This document shows positions 1 to 5,511 of a DNA stretch of 26,251 nt, piece after piece; the stretch's first letter is position 1; every line of letters starts with the position of its first letter. A program made the translations under genes and the position numbers. The DNA is from a virus: positions 1-26,251 of the IMG/VR virus record IMGVR_UViG_3300035698_013720; one strand, written 5' to 3'. The notes below the pieces were generated by a model. The model was not told the DNA's origin. It did not search any database and was given only the letters and a program-made list of their open reading frames with translations.

Positions 1-174
1 CATTTAATCGGCGATTCACAGATTATATACACCCTTGTGTACCCTACCTATATCACCCCTTGTATATCACTAGAGTTAATAGGATGATTGTTATAGCTCC
101 TGTGATGCTTAGTATGGCATCCAGGTTGATCATGTTAAGCACCACAGGTGCTGCACTGTGAACTGTTTCCATAT

Positions 175-274
175 GAGTCCTCCTTTCAGTCCTCCTTTGA
201 GTTTCCTATGAGTCCTCCTTGGACTCTCCTTTGAGTCTCCTTTGAGTCTCCTTTGAGTTTCCTTTGAGTCTCCT
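175..274. repeat. Degenerate 11-12 bp tandem repeat array
   Basis: About nine units of the form GAGTCTCCTTT follow each other with 11- or 12-bp spacing. Variants include GAGTCCTCCTTT, GAGTTTCCTAT and GAGTTTCCTTT. On the bottom strand each unit reads AAAGGAGACTC, which contains a Shine-Dalgarno-like AAGGAG. The array encodes a Lys/Arg-rich peptide on the minus strand, which I take as a by-product. Spacing close to one helical turn would put all units on one DNA face. Confidence 0.85.
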
Positions 275-342
275 ACTTGCCCTGTTTTGTAAACTGTGAG
301 ATCAGCGGTGTGTGTGGGGTTAGTTGTAAACAAATAAACATC

Positions 343-440
343 AAACTAAACATCCCAGACATATCCTAATATAAACTAAACATCACAGACACATCATATA
401 TCTCATATATATCAAGTAGATATCAAGTAGATATCAACAG
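343..440. repeat. Short direct repeats, 30-bp and 11-bp periods
   Basis: AAACTAAACATCnCAGACA occurs at 343-361 and 373-391, a 30-bp period. Just after it, ATATCAAGTAG occurs at 409-419 and 420-430, followed by a partial third copy (ATATCAACAG) at 431-440, an exact 11-bp period. The stretch is AT-rich and has no gene. Function unknown. Confidence 0.75.
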
Positions 441-573
441 ATACCTCCCCCATGCCCTACATCTAAGAAAGTGTAAGTGGTTGTGGGGGGGCGATTCAGG
501 GGTGTCGATTGCCAGGTTTACTTTCCCCTACATAAACCCCCTAAACAATCCCTACTCGGTCTCAGTGAGGATC

Positions 574-906
574 CTAGTGGGTCGTTTTCTTGGGTGTTAC
601 ATCCACTACCCTCTTTAGGAGGTATTTATCAATCTCCGAGTGGGTCTGCGCAAGGTCAACCAAACGTGATTTAATTGTCGCTCCTCCTCGGCTATTGAGA
701 TTCTCCAAATAGCTCTCAGCGTATTCAAATAAACCAACAACCCCCTCACTCGTTATATCCTCCTCTATAAAGTCTAGGTATCCCGATACATAGTTATCTG
801 CCTCTACAACATAGTGGTAGTCTTGTATAAGATATCTATACTCTAATATTTGGATAATGAAGTCAACTACTTCAGCATTATGGTTGTAGAATTCAACTTT
901 TCTCAT
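574..906 (-). CDS. Hypothetical protein, 110 aa, last gene of leftward operon
   Basis: I do not recognise this protein. It is acidic and rich in aromatic residues and predicted helix, with many Tyr, Val, Ile and Glu residues and no membrane segment or zinc motif. The C-terminus is more basic (KRVVDVTPKKTTH). The start codon overlaps the stop of the upstream 75-aa gene (ATGA), which supports translational coupling and fixes the start. It is the third gene of an operon led by the trypsin-like protease, so a role tied to that enzyme or to early host interaction is possible, but nothing in the sequence proves this. Confidence 0.7.
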   Translation of the reverse strand: MRKVEFYNHNAEVVDFIIQILEYRYLIQDYHYVVEADNYVSGYLDFIEEDITSEGVVGLFEYAESYLENLNSRGGATIKSRLVDLAQTHSEIDKYLLKRVVDVTPKKTTH

Positions 907-1130
907 GATTGCAACGCACCTTTCTTGTCCTTCATCGTACTAGCCATGTGAAATTCATGACCAAGCTCTCTTAGTAATTCCTCCATCGTTATCGTCTGTC
1001 CGCCGTGGTTGACCTGTTGCTGGAGGGCTGCTAGCACCGCGAGGAACTCCGTATGGCCACCCTGACTCTCCTCTAGTTGCCGGTATGCAGCGGCTAGGGA
1101 CTGAATGGCTTCATATAGCTTCGGATCCAT
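903..1130 (-). CDS. Hypothetical protein, 75 aa, leftward operon
   Basis: A small, probably all-helical protein that I do not recognise. It has an Ala/Leu/Gln-rich N-terminal half (residues about 5-40) and a short charged C-terminus. A good ribosome binding site, AGGAGG, lies 9 bases before the ATG. It starts 19 bases after the protease gene's stop and its own stop overlaps the start of the next gene, so it is the middle gene of a three-gene leftward operon. Residues 44-58, with ITMEELLRELGHEF, look amphipathic and could mediate protein contacts (inference). Confidence 0.7.
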   Translation of the reverse strand: MDPKLYEAIQSLAAAYRQLEESQGGHTEFLAVLAALQQQVNHGGQTITMEELLRELGHEFHMASTMKDKKGALQS

Positions 1131-1149
1131 ACTCGGTTACCTCCTGTCC

Positions 1150-2097
1150 TTACTTGGACTCAACAATCGTGTTTAGGGTCAGGTCTATATCAACTGGTGT
1201 GTAGGTTACCCTCATTAGTTTATCCTTCTCATACCCAGTCGATGTGGATTCATTTAAAGCTGCCTCACGTTGATCATATTGGTGTGATAGCTCTCCAAAG
1301 AACCTCTCAAAGCTCTTATAGGCTGGATTGAGGCTGGGATATTTGGTTAGTAATCCCATATAGAGATCACCCATTGCCACATACTCTCCACTCTCTTGGG
1401 CATCCAGTATAGGTGTATCTCCCATATTTCTGAGGTGGAGCGGGTAGCCTCGAGACACAATTGAGATTATTTGCCCAGTTTCAGAATCCCTCACAGGACC
1501 GCCACTCATGCCGCTTACTGCTGTTAGGTCATAAGAGTTCATAGTTGCCACTAGATGGCTTGTAGGACCCACTGAGCCCGTTGTCATCATCAACTTAGAA
1601 TCTTCACCATATCCAATTGCCCTAACCTTCTGTCCTCGAGTACTCTTCCCAATGGAATCCATAAGATTGTCGGGTAATTTGGGGATTTTCTTAGTTGATA
1701 GAAGTGCGATGTCAAACTTATTACTAAATCCCACCACATAAGCCTGAATGATCTTCTCACCAGGGGTTACGATTGAGATCGGGTCGGACAAACCACCGGA
1801 GCTGAAGAAGCCACCGGATTTATAGATCACATGTGCTGCAGTGAGGATTAGGTCCTCATTTAAGAAGGCACCTGACCCAGTGCCACCATGGGTGATGACT
1901 CCGACCACCTTATCTCTATACTTGATTGGAATCTGCTTACCCTGTGGCTGCCTTGCAACAAATTGGTCGAGTTTGAGTTCATTCAAGTAGTTGTCAATCC
2001 CATCCACATACTCAATTCCCTGCTGAACTACGAAGGGTGTGGCAAAGGTGACTCCCATAACCAATGCTGTGCTTGATAAAAGCTTGTTAATATCCAT
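1150..2097 (-). CDS. Trypsin-like (S1/V8-type) serine protease
   Basis: A predicted chymotrypsin-fold endopeptidase of 315 aa. The catalytic triad is readable: His89 in LTAAHV, Asp129 in FDIALL, and Ser198 in SGMSGGPV. GTGSGAFL (73-80) is the usual strand before the His motif. Residues 8-25 are hydrophobic after a Lys-containing start and could be a signal peptide or membrane anchor, with a possible cut after TFA. If so, it would act in the periplasm or outside the cell. The ATG has an AGGAGG site 10 bases upstream and a sigma70-like promoter just before that. Trypsin-fold proteases are rare in T7-like phages. Candidate roles are attack on a host envelope protein or maturation of a phage protein. 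Family is fairly sure; role unknown. Confidence 0.88.
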   Translation of the reverse strand: MDINKLLSSTALVMGVTFATPFVVQQGIEYVDGIDNYLNELKLDQFVARQPQGKQIPIKYRDKVVGVITHGGTGSGAFLNEDLILTAAHVIYKSGGFFSSGGLSDPISIVTPGEKIIQAYVVGFSNKFDIALLSTKKIPKLPDNLMDSIGKSTRGQKVRAIGYGEDSKLMMTTGSVGPTSHLVATMNSYDLTAVSGMSGGPVRDSETGQIISIVSRGYPLHLRNMGDTPILDAQESGEYVAMGDLYMGLLTKYPSLNPAYKSFERFFGELSHQYDQREAALNESTSTGYEKDKLMRVTYTPVDIDLTLNTIVESK

Positions 2098-2119
2098 GAT
2101 TTATCTTCCTCCTAGTTTC

Positions 2120-2148
2120 AGTGTATCACTTTATTTGGGCTATGTCAA
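2120..2148 (-). promoter_or_regulatory. Sigma70-like promoter of the leftward protease operon
   Basis: On the minus strand TTGACA (2148-2143) is followed after exactly 17 bases by TACACT (2125-2120). The predicted transcript starts about 15-20 bases before the protease ribosome binding site. The -35 is perfect and the -10 matches four of six. Confidence 0.75.
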
Positions 2149-2196
2149 CCCCTAACTCCAAATAAATGCTTCTAAATATTATTTCCCATAGGTTAC

Positions 2197-2225
2197 ATAC
2201 TATCATGGGTGAAAATCGATGTCAA
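2197..2225 (-). promoter_or_regulatory. Possible second, upstream leftward promoter
   Basis: On the minus strand TTGACA (2225-2220) is followed after 17 bases by TAGTAT (2202-2197). It lies 77 bp behind the proximal protease promoter in the same direction, so the operon may have tandem promoters. The -10 is weak (four of six). Confidence 0.45.
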
Positions 2226-2289
2226 GGGGTGGATTGGCGAAATGGGCATTTATCGGGAGCTAAAACAAAAAACAATTTAAATAGGGGCT

Positions 2290-2361
2290 ACAGAACGTTT
2301 GATTAAATTTAGCACCCCTAGTGTACAAAAAACAACCAACATACCTCACCGTGCATTTAAA
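2290..2361. repeat. 72-bp direct repeat, copy 1
   Basis: Identical over 72 bases to 3699-3770 by direct reading. The left edge can form a stem: TAGGGG (2282-2287) pairs with CCCCTA (2315-2320). The copy lies in the gene-free control region, 1409 bp from its partner. Both copies end at GCATTTAAA. Confidence 0.92.
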
Positions 2362-2488
2362 TGGCTTCTAGGGGTATTTTAAAGCTAATATATAAGCCCC
2401 CAGGCAGCTCTGGTTGAAAGTGCTATCAAAATAAAAATAAAGTGCTTTGGGGGGTTGACTTTGGGGATCTCAGTATGTTACCCTAGAC

Positions 2489-2655
2489 CCTTACTTACTT
2501 ACTTACTTCTATTACCTTACTTAGTTCCTTACTTACTTCCTTACTGCTTACTACTACTTCTTCCCTTATGTTTATCTTATTTTTATTTTACTTACTATTT
2601 CTTACTACTACTTCTTCACTTACTTCTATTTCCTTACTTTCTTCCCTATACTCAC
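2489..2655. repeat. Pyrimidine-rich degenerate CTTA repeat tract
   Basis: Degenerate runs of CTTA, CTTACTTAC and CTACTTCTT fill about 165 bp, so the top strand is very pyrimidine-rich and the bottom strand is a chain of GTAAG units. The top strand has an open frame giving a Leu/Tyr/Pro-rich peptide, which I treat as an artefact of the repeat. Strand asymmetry of this kind can favour unusual DNA structure or binding of single-stranded DNA proteins (inference). Confidence 0.8.
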
Positions 2656-2666
2656 TACCATATGTT

Positions 2667-2792
2667 ATAACTACTGGTATAACTATAGGATAACTATATA
2701 GATAACTATCTAGGTAACTATAGAGATAACTACTGGTATAACTATAGGATAACTATATAGATAACTATCTAGGTAACTATAGAGATAACTAC
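2667..2792. repeat. 59-bp tandem repeat with ATAACTAT subrepeats
   Basis: Two full copies of a 59-bp unit start at 2667 and 2726, and the first eight bases of a third copy start at 2785. Within each unit the motif ATAACTAT, followed by AGG, ATAG, CTAGG or AGAG, recurs every 11-13 bp. This iteron-like pattern sits upstream of the rightward promoter at 2930. The nearby inverted repeat CCGTACG/CGTATGG (about 2799-2817) may belong to the same element. Confidence 0.88.
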
Positions 2793-2929
2793 ATAGACCC
2801 GTACGAGACACGTATGGTTAGTCCATTAGTTTTTCTATAGGTTTATATGTTATCTATAGTTTACCTATAGGTTATATCTATAGGATCACTAATGTTAGGG
2901 CCCATACAAAAAACAAATCAAATTTCGTG

Positions 2930-2958
2930 TTGACATTGGGCGATTCATGTGGGATACT
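2930..2958 (+). promoter_or_regulatory. Sigma70-like promoter with GGCGATTCA in its spacer
   Basis: TTGACA (2930-2935), a 17-base spacer and GATACT (2953-2958) form a promoter about 32 bases before the first rightward gene. The spacer contains GGCGATTCA (2939-2947), a 9-mer also found twice in the left non-coding region. It could be a regulator's binding site overlapping the promoter (inference). Confidence 0.65.
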
Positions 2959-2989
2959 GGAATTGTAGATATTTGGAAGGAGATCGGAA

Positions 2990-3211
2990 ATGAAAAAAGA
3001 AGAAATAAAAAAACAATTAGATCTATGGGATTTGGAAGAGGGGGATTTTTATCATGAAAGTATTTTTCAGCTATATCGGGAGAGCCGAGGAGATCGGACT
3101 CATCCTTTCCATCAGAGCACTTATGCGGATATCGAGCTTGTTATTACAACTCACAACGATTTTGTCCGAGAGACTATTGAGCGACAGAGACTAAACACGG
3201 AGGGAAATTGA
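2990..3211 (+). CDS. Hypothetical protein, 73 aa, first rightward gene
   Basis: A charged, soluble protein with a Lys/Glu-rich start and no membrane segment. AAGGAG lies 7 bases before the ATG. Residues 25-60 have the pattern F..LYRESR...HP....TY...EL, which resembles the 65-aa protein at 7544-7741 (F.FYREIR...HP....TY.ELV). The two may be distant paralogues, although I cannot score the alignment. The next gene starts one base after the stop. Function unknown. Confidence 0.75.
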   Translation: MKKEEIKKQLDLWDLEEGDFYHESIFQLYRESRGDRTHPFHQSTYADIELVITTHNDFVRETIERQRLNTEGN

Positions 3212-3212
3212 T

Positions 3213-3278
3213 ATGTGGCAGTTCTTAGGAATGTTGATAGCTCTAGCAATAATTACGTTAATTCGGATGGGAGGTTAA
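3213..3278 (+). CDS. Tiny membrane protein, 21 aa
   Basis: The frame reads MWQFLGMLIALAIITLIRMGG: one hydrophobic helix of about 15 residues followed by a single Arg. GGAGG lies 8 bases before the ATG, inside the end of the preceding gene. The stop is two bases before the next start. A longer frame that begins at a GTG near 3215 was rejected because the overlapping gene starts at 3281 with its own GGGAGG. It is the first of five consecutive tiny hydrophobic genes. Confidence 0.55.
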   Translation: MWQFLGMLIALAIITLIRMGG

Positions 3279-3280
3279 TT

Positions 3281-3439
3281 ATGGATATTATTGGAACATT
3301 GGTCTTTCTTTACATTATCGGCCTCATTGTCGCCTACAACTTCAAGGTTGTTACGGAGGAGCAGGCCATCATCGGGGCTGTGCTCGCGTTACCAGTGTCG
3401 ATTGCCCTGGGTGTGTTTTTTAACTTGGGAGGAATGTAG
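3281..3439 (+). CDS. Small membrane protein, 52 aa, two TM segments
   Basis: Two predicted membrane helices are seen, at about residues 4-20 (IGTLVFLYIIGLIVAYN) and 30-48, joined by a short charged loop (KVVTEEQ). The start is set by GGGAGG 6-7 bases upstream. There is a 3-bp gap to the next gene. Size and topology would suit a holin, an antiholin or a superinfection-exclusion peptide, but I recognise no family. Confidence 0.65.
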   Translation: MDIIGTLVFLYIIGLIVAYNFKVVTEEQAIIGAVLALPVSIALGVFFNLGGM

Positions 3440-3442
3440 ATT

Positions 3443-3589
3443 ATGATAGTTATTCATGCAATTTGGGTGCTTGGAATGGTTGGGTTGCTGATTGCCGCAG
3501 GGCGTAAGTACCTCAGCTCAGGCGAGTTACTACTGGCTGTCGGTGTTGGAGCACTAGTGATAGCGATTTCAATTCAGCTAATACGATAG
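3443..3589 (+). CDS. Small membrane protein, 48 aa, two TM segments
   Basis: The protein starts MIVIHAIWVLGMVGLLIAAG, continues with a short polar turn (RKYLSSGE), then has a second hydrophobic stretch (LLLAVGVGALVIAISIQLI) and a final Arg. It is a hairpin of two helices with Arg/Lys in the loop. GGAGG ends about 8 bases upstream, inside the end of the preceding gene. It belongs to the cluster of tiny membrane genes and no family is recognised. Confidence 0.6.
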   Translation: MIVIHAIWVLGMVGLLIAAGRKYLSSGELLLAVGVGALVIAISIQLIR

Positions 3590-3601
3590 GAGGGTCGATT
3601 T

Positions 3602-3685
3602 ATGAAAGAAGCAATATTTATAATGTTGGCAGCATTCACTGGAATACTTTTGGCCTATGTGATTGCCCTAATTAAAAAAGATTGA
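3602..3685 (+). CDS. Tiny membrane protein, 27 aa
   Basis: One hydrophobic helix (IFIMLAAFTGILLAYVIAL) is flanked by MKEA and a basic KKD end. AGGAGG lies 8 bases upstream and overlaps the stop of the preceding gene. The good ribosome binding site and tight spacing are the main support, since the length alone gives no statistical signal. Confidence 0.5.
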   Translation: MKEAIFIMLAAFTGILLAYVIALIKKD

Positions 3686-3698
3686 TTTAAGGGGTGCC

Positions 3699-3770
3699 AC
3701 AGAACGTTTGATTAAATTTAGCACCCCTAGTGTACAAAAAACAACCAACATACCTCACCGTGCATTTAAA
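3699..3770. repeat. 72-bp direct repeat, copy 2
   Basis: Identical to 2290-2361. Here the left flank gives a perfect 8-bp stem: AGGGGTGC (3690-3697) with GCACCCCT (3721-3728), with a 23-base loop. It separates the fourth and fifth tiny membrane genes. In copy 1 the flank differs but the ability to pair is kept, which hints at a selected structure. Confidence 0.92.
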
Positions 3771-3804
3771 GTGGAAATAGAGGTATTCTAGAGGAGGGGC
3801 TAAG

Positions 3805-3876
3805 ATGGATTATCGGGAAATTATCTTAATTACATACATTTTTGGAATTATATCACTTGTTGGTATATTTGGATAA
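3805..3876 (+). CDS. Tiny membrane protein, 23 aa
   Basis: A single hydrophobic helix (IILITYIFGIISLVGIFG) follows MDYRE. GAGGAGGGG lies 5 bases upstream and is one of the strongest ribosome binding sites in the window. It sits between copy 2 of the 72-bp repeat and the promoter of the lysozyme gene. Family unknown. Confidence 0.5.
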   Translation: MDYREIILITYIFGIISLVGIFG

Positions 3877-3893
3877 GTATTGAAAGAAAACCC

Positions 3894-3923
3894 TTGACAA
3901 GAGGTGAATTTTGATGTTATATT
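3894..3923 (+). promoter_or_regulatory. Sigma70-like promoter of the lysozyme unit
   Basis: TTGACA (3894-3899), 18 bases, TATATT (3918-3923); TTATAT at 17 bases is an equal alternative. Transcription should start near 3930, just before the folded leader. Confidence 0.75.
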
Positions 3924-3942
3924 AGAAGTGTAAATATACGTT

Positions 3943-3998
3943 AGGGGCTCTGGATAGCTGGCTCAACAAGCCGAGTGATGATTCTAGGGCTCCTTTTT
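3943..3998 (+). ncRNA. Leader RNA hairpin with terminator-like end, before lysozyme
   Basis: AGGGGCTCTGGA (3943-3954) can pair with TCTAGGGCTCCT (3983-3994), giving 12 bp with three G-U pairs. It encloses a small hairpin GGCT-caaca-AGCC (3960-3972) and a larger internal loop on the 3' side. Five U residues follow at 3994-3998. With a promoter about 13 bases upstream, this is a self-contained short RNA or an attenuator 30 bases before the lysozyme start. If the terminator works, lysozyme expression needs read-through or antitermination. Confidence 0.6.
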
Positions 3999-4027
3999 CA
4001 TAACCAAGGGGAGAGGGAGTTGAGCAA

Positions 4028-4546
4028 ATGAAGATTTCAGATTTTGGCCTGGAGCTGATTAAAGCGGCGGAGGGCCTGGAGCTAAAAGCGTATGCCGATA
4101 CAGGTGGAGTGCCCACAATTGGTTATGGCCATACATCTGGGGTGCGCCTTGGGCAAAAAACAACACAAAAACAGGCCGAGTTCTTTCTTAAAACGGATGT
4201 AGAGTCTGCTGAGGCCACGGTTGACAAGTTTGTTAAGGTGCCAATTAAGCAACATGAGTTTGATGCACTAGTCTCATTCGTATTCAACGTTGGAATTGGT
4301 CAGTTCATGAAATCGACCCTCTTACGTAAATTAAATAAAGAGGATCGGATTGGGGCGGTCAATGAGTTAGATCGGTGGATTTATGATAATGGTCGGATTC
4401 TTTTGTGGCAAATCAAGAGACGTGCTGTCGAGCGGGAGTTATTCAAAACGGGAGTACTTAACCTTGTTTTATTTGATGGCCCTAACACAAATCAAAAAGA
4501 GTTGACAAAGTGGATTGAGTCTGTTATACTAGGAACCATAGCGTGA
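4028..4546 (+). CDS. Endolysin, T4-type lysozyme (GH24)
   Basis: A 172-aa predicted muramidase that cleaves the N-acetylmuramic acid/N-acetylglucosamine bond of peptidoglycan. The N-terminal motif holds the GH24 catalytic set: Glu15 (AAEGLELKAY), Asp24 and Thr30 (TIGYGHT). A conserved core (ALVSFVFNVGIGQF) and a C-terminal RRAVERELF helix follow. There is no signal peptide or signal-anchor helix, so it would need a holin to reach the cell wall. GGGAGAGGGAG lies upstream of the ATG. It sits with early/replication genes on the plus strand, more than 13 kb from the late holin, much as T7 lysozyme sits among early genes. Five tiny membrane genes lie directly upstream. Confidence 0.93.
   Translation: MKISDFGLELIKAAEGLELKAYADTGGVPTIGYGHTSGVRLGQKTTQKQAEFFLKTDVESAEATVDKFVKVPIKQHEFDALVSFVFNVGIGQFMKSTLLRKLNKEDRIGAVNELDRWIYDNGRILLWQIKRRAVERELFKTGVLNLVLFDGPNTNQKELTKWIESVILGTIA
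4502..4530 (+). promoter_or_regulatory. Sigma70-like promoter inside the end of the lysozyme gene
   Basis: TTGACA (4502-4507), 17 bases, TATACT (4525-4530, five of six). It would start a transcript near 4537 for the 82-aa gene and the SSB gene, letting SSB be made regardless of the terminator-like leader before lysozyme. Confidence 0.65.
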
Positions 4547-4566
4547 AATAGAGGAGAGAACTGAGC

Positions 4567-4815
4567 ATGATTGATAAACTATTTGTATATTATAACAACC
4601 GCATTACCTCAACACTGATGCTAATGCGAAGTAAGGATTTGGTGCGGGATGAGAAACTGGCCCACCTTGAGGCAATCTTAAAGGATTTACAACACCTCCA
4701 ATACACAATCGAGACGGAATCATCCATGATCAGTATGGAGAAGCTCGAGGAGATGAAGGATGTTGCCGACGCCGACGGGGCTGTTGAGGCAAAGAAGACA
4801 AGTAAAAAGAACTGA
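4567..4815 (+). CDS. Hypothetical protein, 82 aa, upstream of SSB
   Basis: A probably helical soluble protein with a charged middle (residues 21-40), a Gln/Leu-rich helix and a basic C-terminal tail (VEAKKTSKKN). AGAGGAGAG lies about 9-13 bases upstream of the ATG. The next gene, SSB, starts 13 bases after the stop with its own ribosome binding site, so the two are likely co-transcribed from the promoter at 4502. I do not recognise the family. Confidence 0.75.
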   Translation: MIDKLFVYYNNRITSTLMLMRSKDLVRDEKLAHLEAILKDLQHLQYTIETESSMISMEKLEEMKDVADADGAVEAKKTSKKN

Positions 4816-4828
4816 GGAGAAAATAAAA

Positions 4829-5392
4829 ATGACGGATAAAACAAACAAATTCCCAACCTTTAAAGCCGAAGGACTTCTTTTTTGGCCACAATTTGTGAAG
4901 CCAGATGAGATGACTGGAGCATACGACATTCAAATTGTAGTTGCGGATGAGGTTGCCGATGAATTGGCTGATCGCGGATTGCGGCCCGTTGCTGCACGGG
5001 ATGGGACTTTACGAGAGATGAACGGCCACCCTGGATTGAGAGTCTTCAGACTACGTAAGAACGCACTGATGGCGGATAAGGTTACCGAGAGGCCCCCTCC
5101 TAGTGTGTTTGTAACTACAGATGCCGGTGAGCTTGTGCCCTTTGGGGGTAAAATCGGCAATGGGTCTGAAGGTGAGGTTATCTTCTCCCTCTTTGAATAT
5201 GACAACAAGTTCGGCAAAGGTATTTCACACTCTCTGCAGACAGTTGTTATCTCTAAGTTGGTGGAATATAAATCTGTGTCAATTGAGGATCGACTTAAAG
5301 AGGCTGTGTCGATTGGCAAGAAGAGCTCTTCAAAGATTAAAGCTAAGGCGAGTAAAGTGGATGTGGAGTCCGATGAGGACCAGCCATTTTAG
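4829..5392 (+). CDS. Single-stranded DNA-binding protein, T7 gp2.5-like
   Basis: A 187-aa protein predicted to coat single-stranded DNA and to contact polymerase and primase-helicase. Early residues (TFKAEGLLFWPQFVKPDE...YDIQIVV) and the core (VFRLRKNA, IGNGSEGEVIFSLFEYDNKFGKG) follow the OB-fold pattern of T7 gp2.5-like proteins. After a Ser/Lys-rich linker it ends in an acidic tail, ESDEDQPF, with a terminal Phe as in gp2.5 and bacterial SSBs; this tail is the usual protein-interaction hook. The start was set at 4829 (GAGGAG 9 bases upstream) rather than an earlier in-frame ATG inside the previous gene. T7 gp2.5 is 232 aa, so this is a shorter version. Confidence 0.85.
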   Translation: MTDKTNKFPTFKAEGLLFWPQFVKPDEMTGAYDIQIVVADEVADELADRGLRPVAARDGTLREMNGHPGLRVFRLRKNALMADKVTERPPPSVFVTTDAGELVPFGGKIGNGSEGEVIFSLFEYDNKFGKGISHSLQTVVISKLVEYKSVSIEDRLKEAVSIGKKSSSKIKAKASKVDVESDEDQPF

Positions 5393-5403
5393 CTAAGAGA
5401 CAT

Positions 5404-5505
5404 GGTGTAAGAGGTGCCGTCCGAGCACCAACCGGCCCCCCATCTATCCCGGACTCCCCCGGGCTGGGCCGGCTTCCAATTAAATCCAGGAACTCTACAC
5501 CCTGG
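5404..5505 (+). ncRNA. Candidate structured RNA, possible pseudoknot, after SSB gene
   Basis: The stretch folds by eye into a compact unit. A closing helix joins GGTGTA+GAG (5404-5413, one bulged A) to CTCTACACC (5493-5501). Inside are hairpin GGTGC/GCACC (5413-5417/5425-5429) and a long hairpin CCGGCCC/GGGCCGG (5432-5438/5466-5472) topped by CCCGG/CCGGG (5448-5452/5459-5463). CCAGG (5486-5490) can also pair with CCTGG (5501-5505), which would enclose the 3' strand of the closing helix and make an H-type pseudoknot. An intrinsic terminator follows directly. It has no coding frame of note and starts 12 bases after the SSB stop. It may be a processed 3' UTR RNA. I match it to no known family. 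Confidence 0.55.
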
Positions 5506-5511
5506 TTAAAT

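Larger units (their letters stand above)
1..573. other. Non-coding, repeat-rich left region
   Basis: No convincing gene is seen here. Short frames exist on both strands but lack ribosome binding sites or are made of repeats. The region holds an 11-12 bp repeat array (175-274), a 30-bp-period repeat and an 11-bp tandem repeat (343-440), and two copies of the 9-mer GGCGATTCA (10-18, 490-498). It lies downstream of the leftward protease operon. Arrays of short repeats near a genome end are known in T7 (SRL/SRR), but whether a genome end is close by cannot be told from this window. Confidence 0.6.
2098..2989. other. Gene-free control region between divergent operons
   Basis: An 892-bp AT-rich stretch separates the leftward protease operon from the rightward genes. 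It contains promoters for both directions, copy 1 of a perfect 72-bp direct repeat, a pyrimidine-rich CTTA tract, a 59-bp tandem repeat and several CTATAGG/CCTATAGG sites (about 2836-2885). ACAAAAAACAA occurs near 2266, 2324 and 2904, and again at 3734. Reading frames here consist of repeats only. Iterated repeats beside AT-rich DNA between divergent promoters would fit a replication origin or regulatory hub, but no initiator gene identifies it as such. Confidence 0.6.

Noticed and set aside
130-333. Minus-strand 67-codon frame
   Set aside because: Most of it is the 11-12 bp repeat array translated into Lys/Arg-rich units; it has no supported start and no family features.
175-440. CRISPR array
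   Set aside because: Units are directly tandem without spacers of uniform unique sequence.
477-674. Plus-strand 65-codon frame
   Set aside because: No ribosome binding site, and its 3' half overlaps the better supported leftward 110-aa gene.
2455-2670. Plus-strand 71-codon Leu/Tyr-rich frame that looks like a membrane protein
   Set aside because: It is a translation of the degenerate CTTA tract; no ribosome binding site, and pyrimidine-rich repeats always give Leu/Tyr/Ser/Pro codons.
2667-2885. CTATAGG sites as T7-type RNA polymerase promoters
   Set aside because: They resemble the T7 initiation region (CACTATAGGG) only in part, occur inside repeats, and no phage RNA polymerase gene is in the window.
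4221-4250. Another TTGACA inside the lysozyme gene
   Set aside because: No -10 of quality at 16-18 bases and no gene start nearby; likely a codon coincidence.
4760-4828. Upstream extension of the SSB
   Set aside because: It lies inside the 82-aa gene in another frame; GAGGAG and the expected protein start support 4829.
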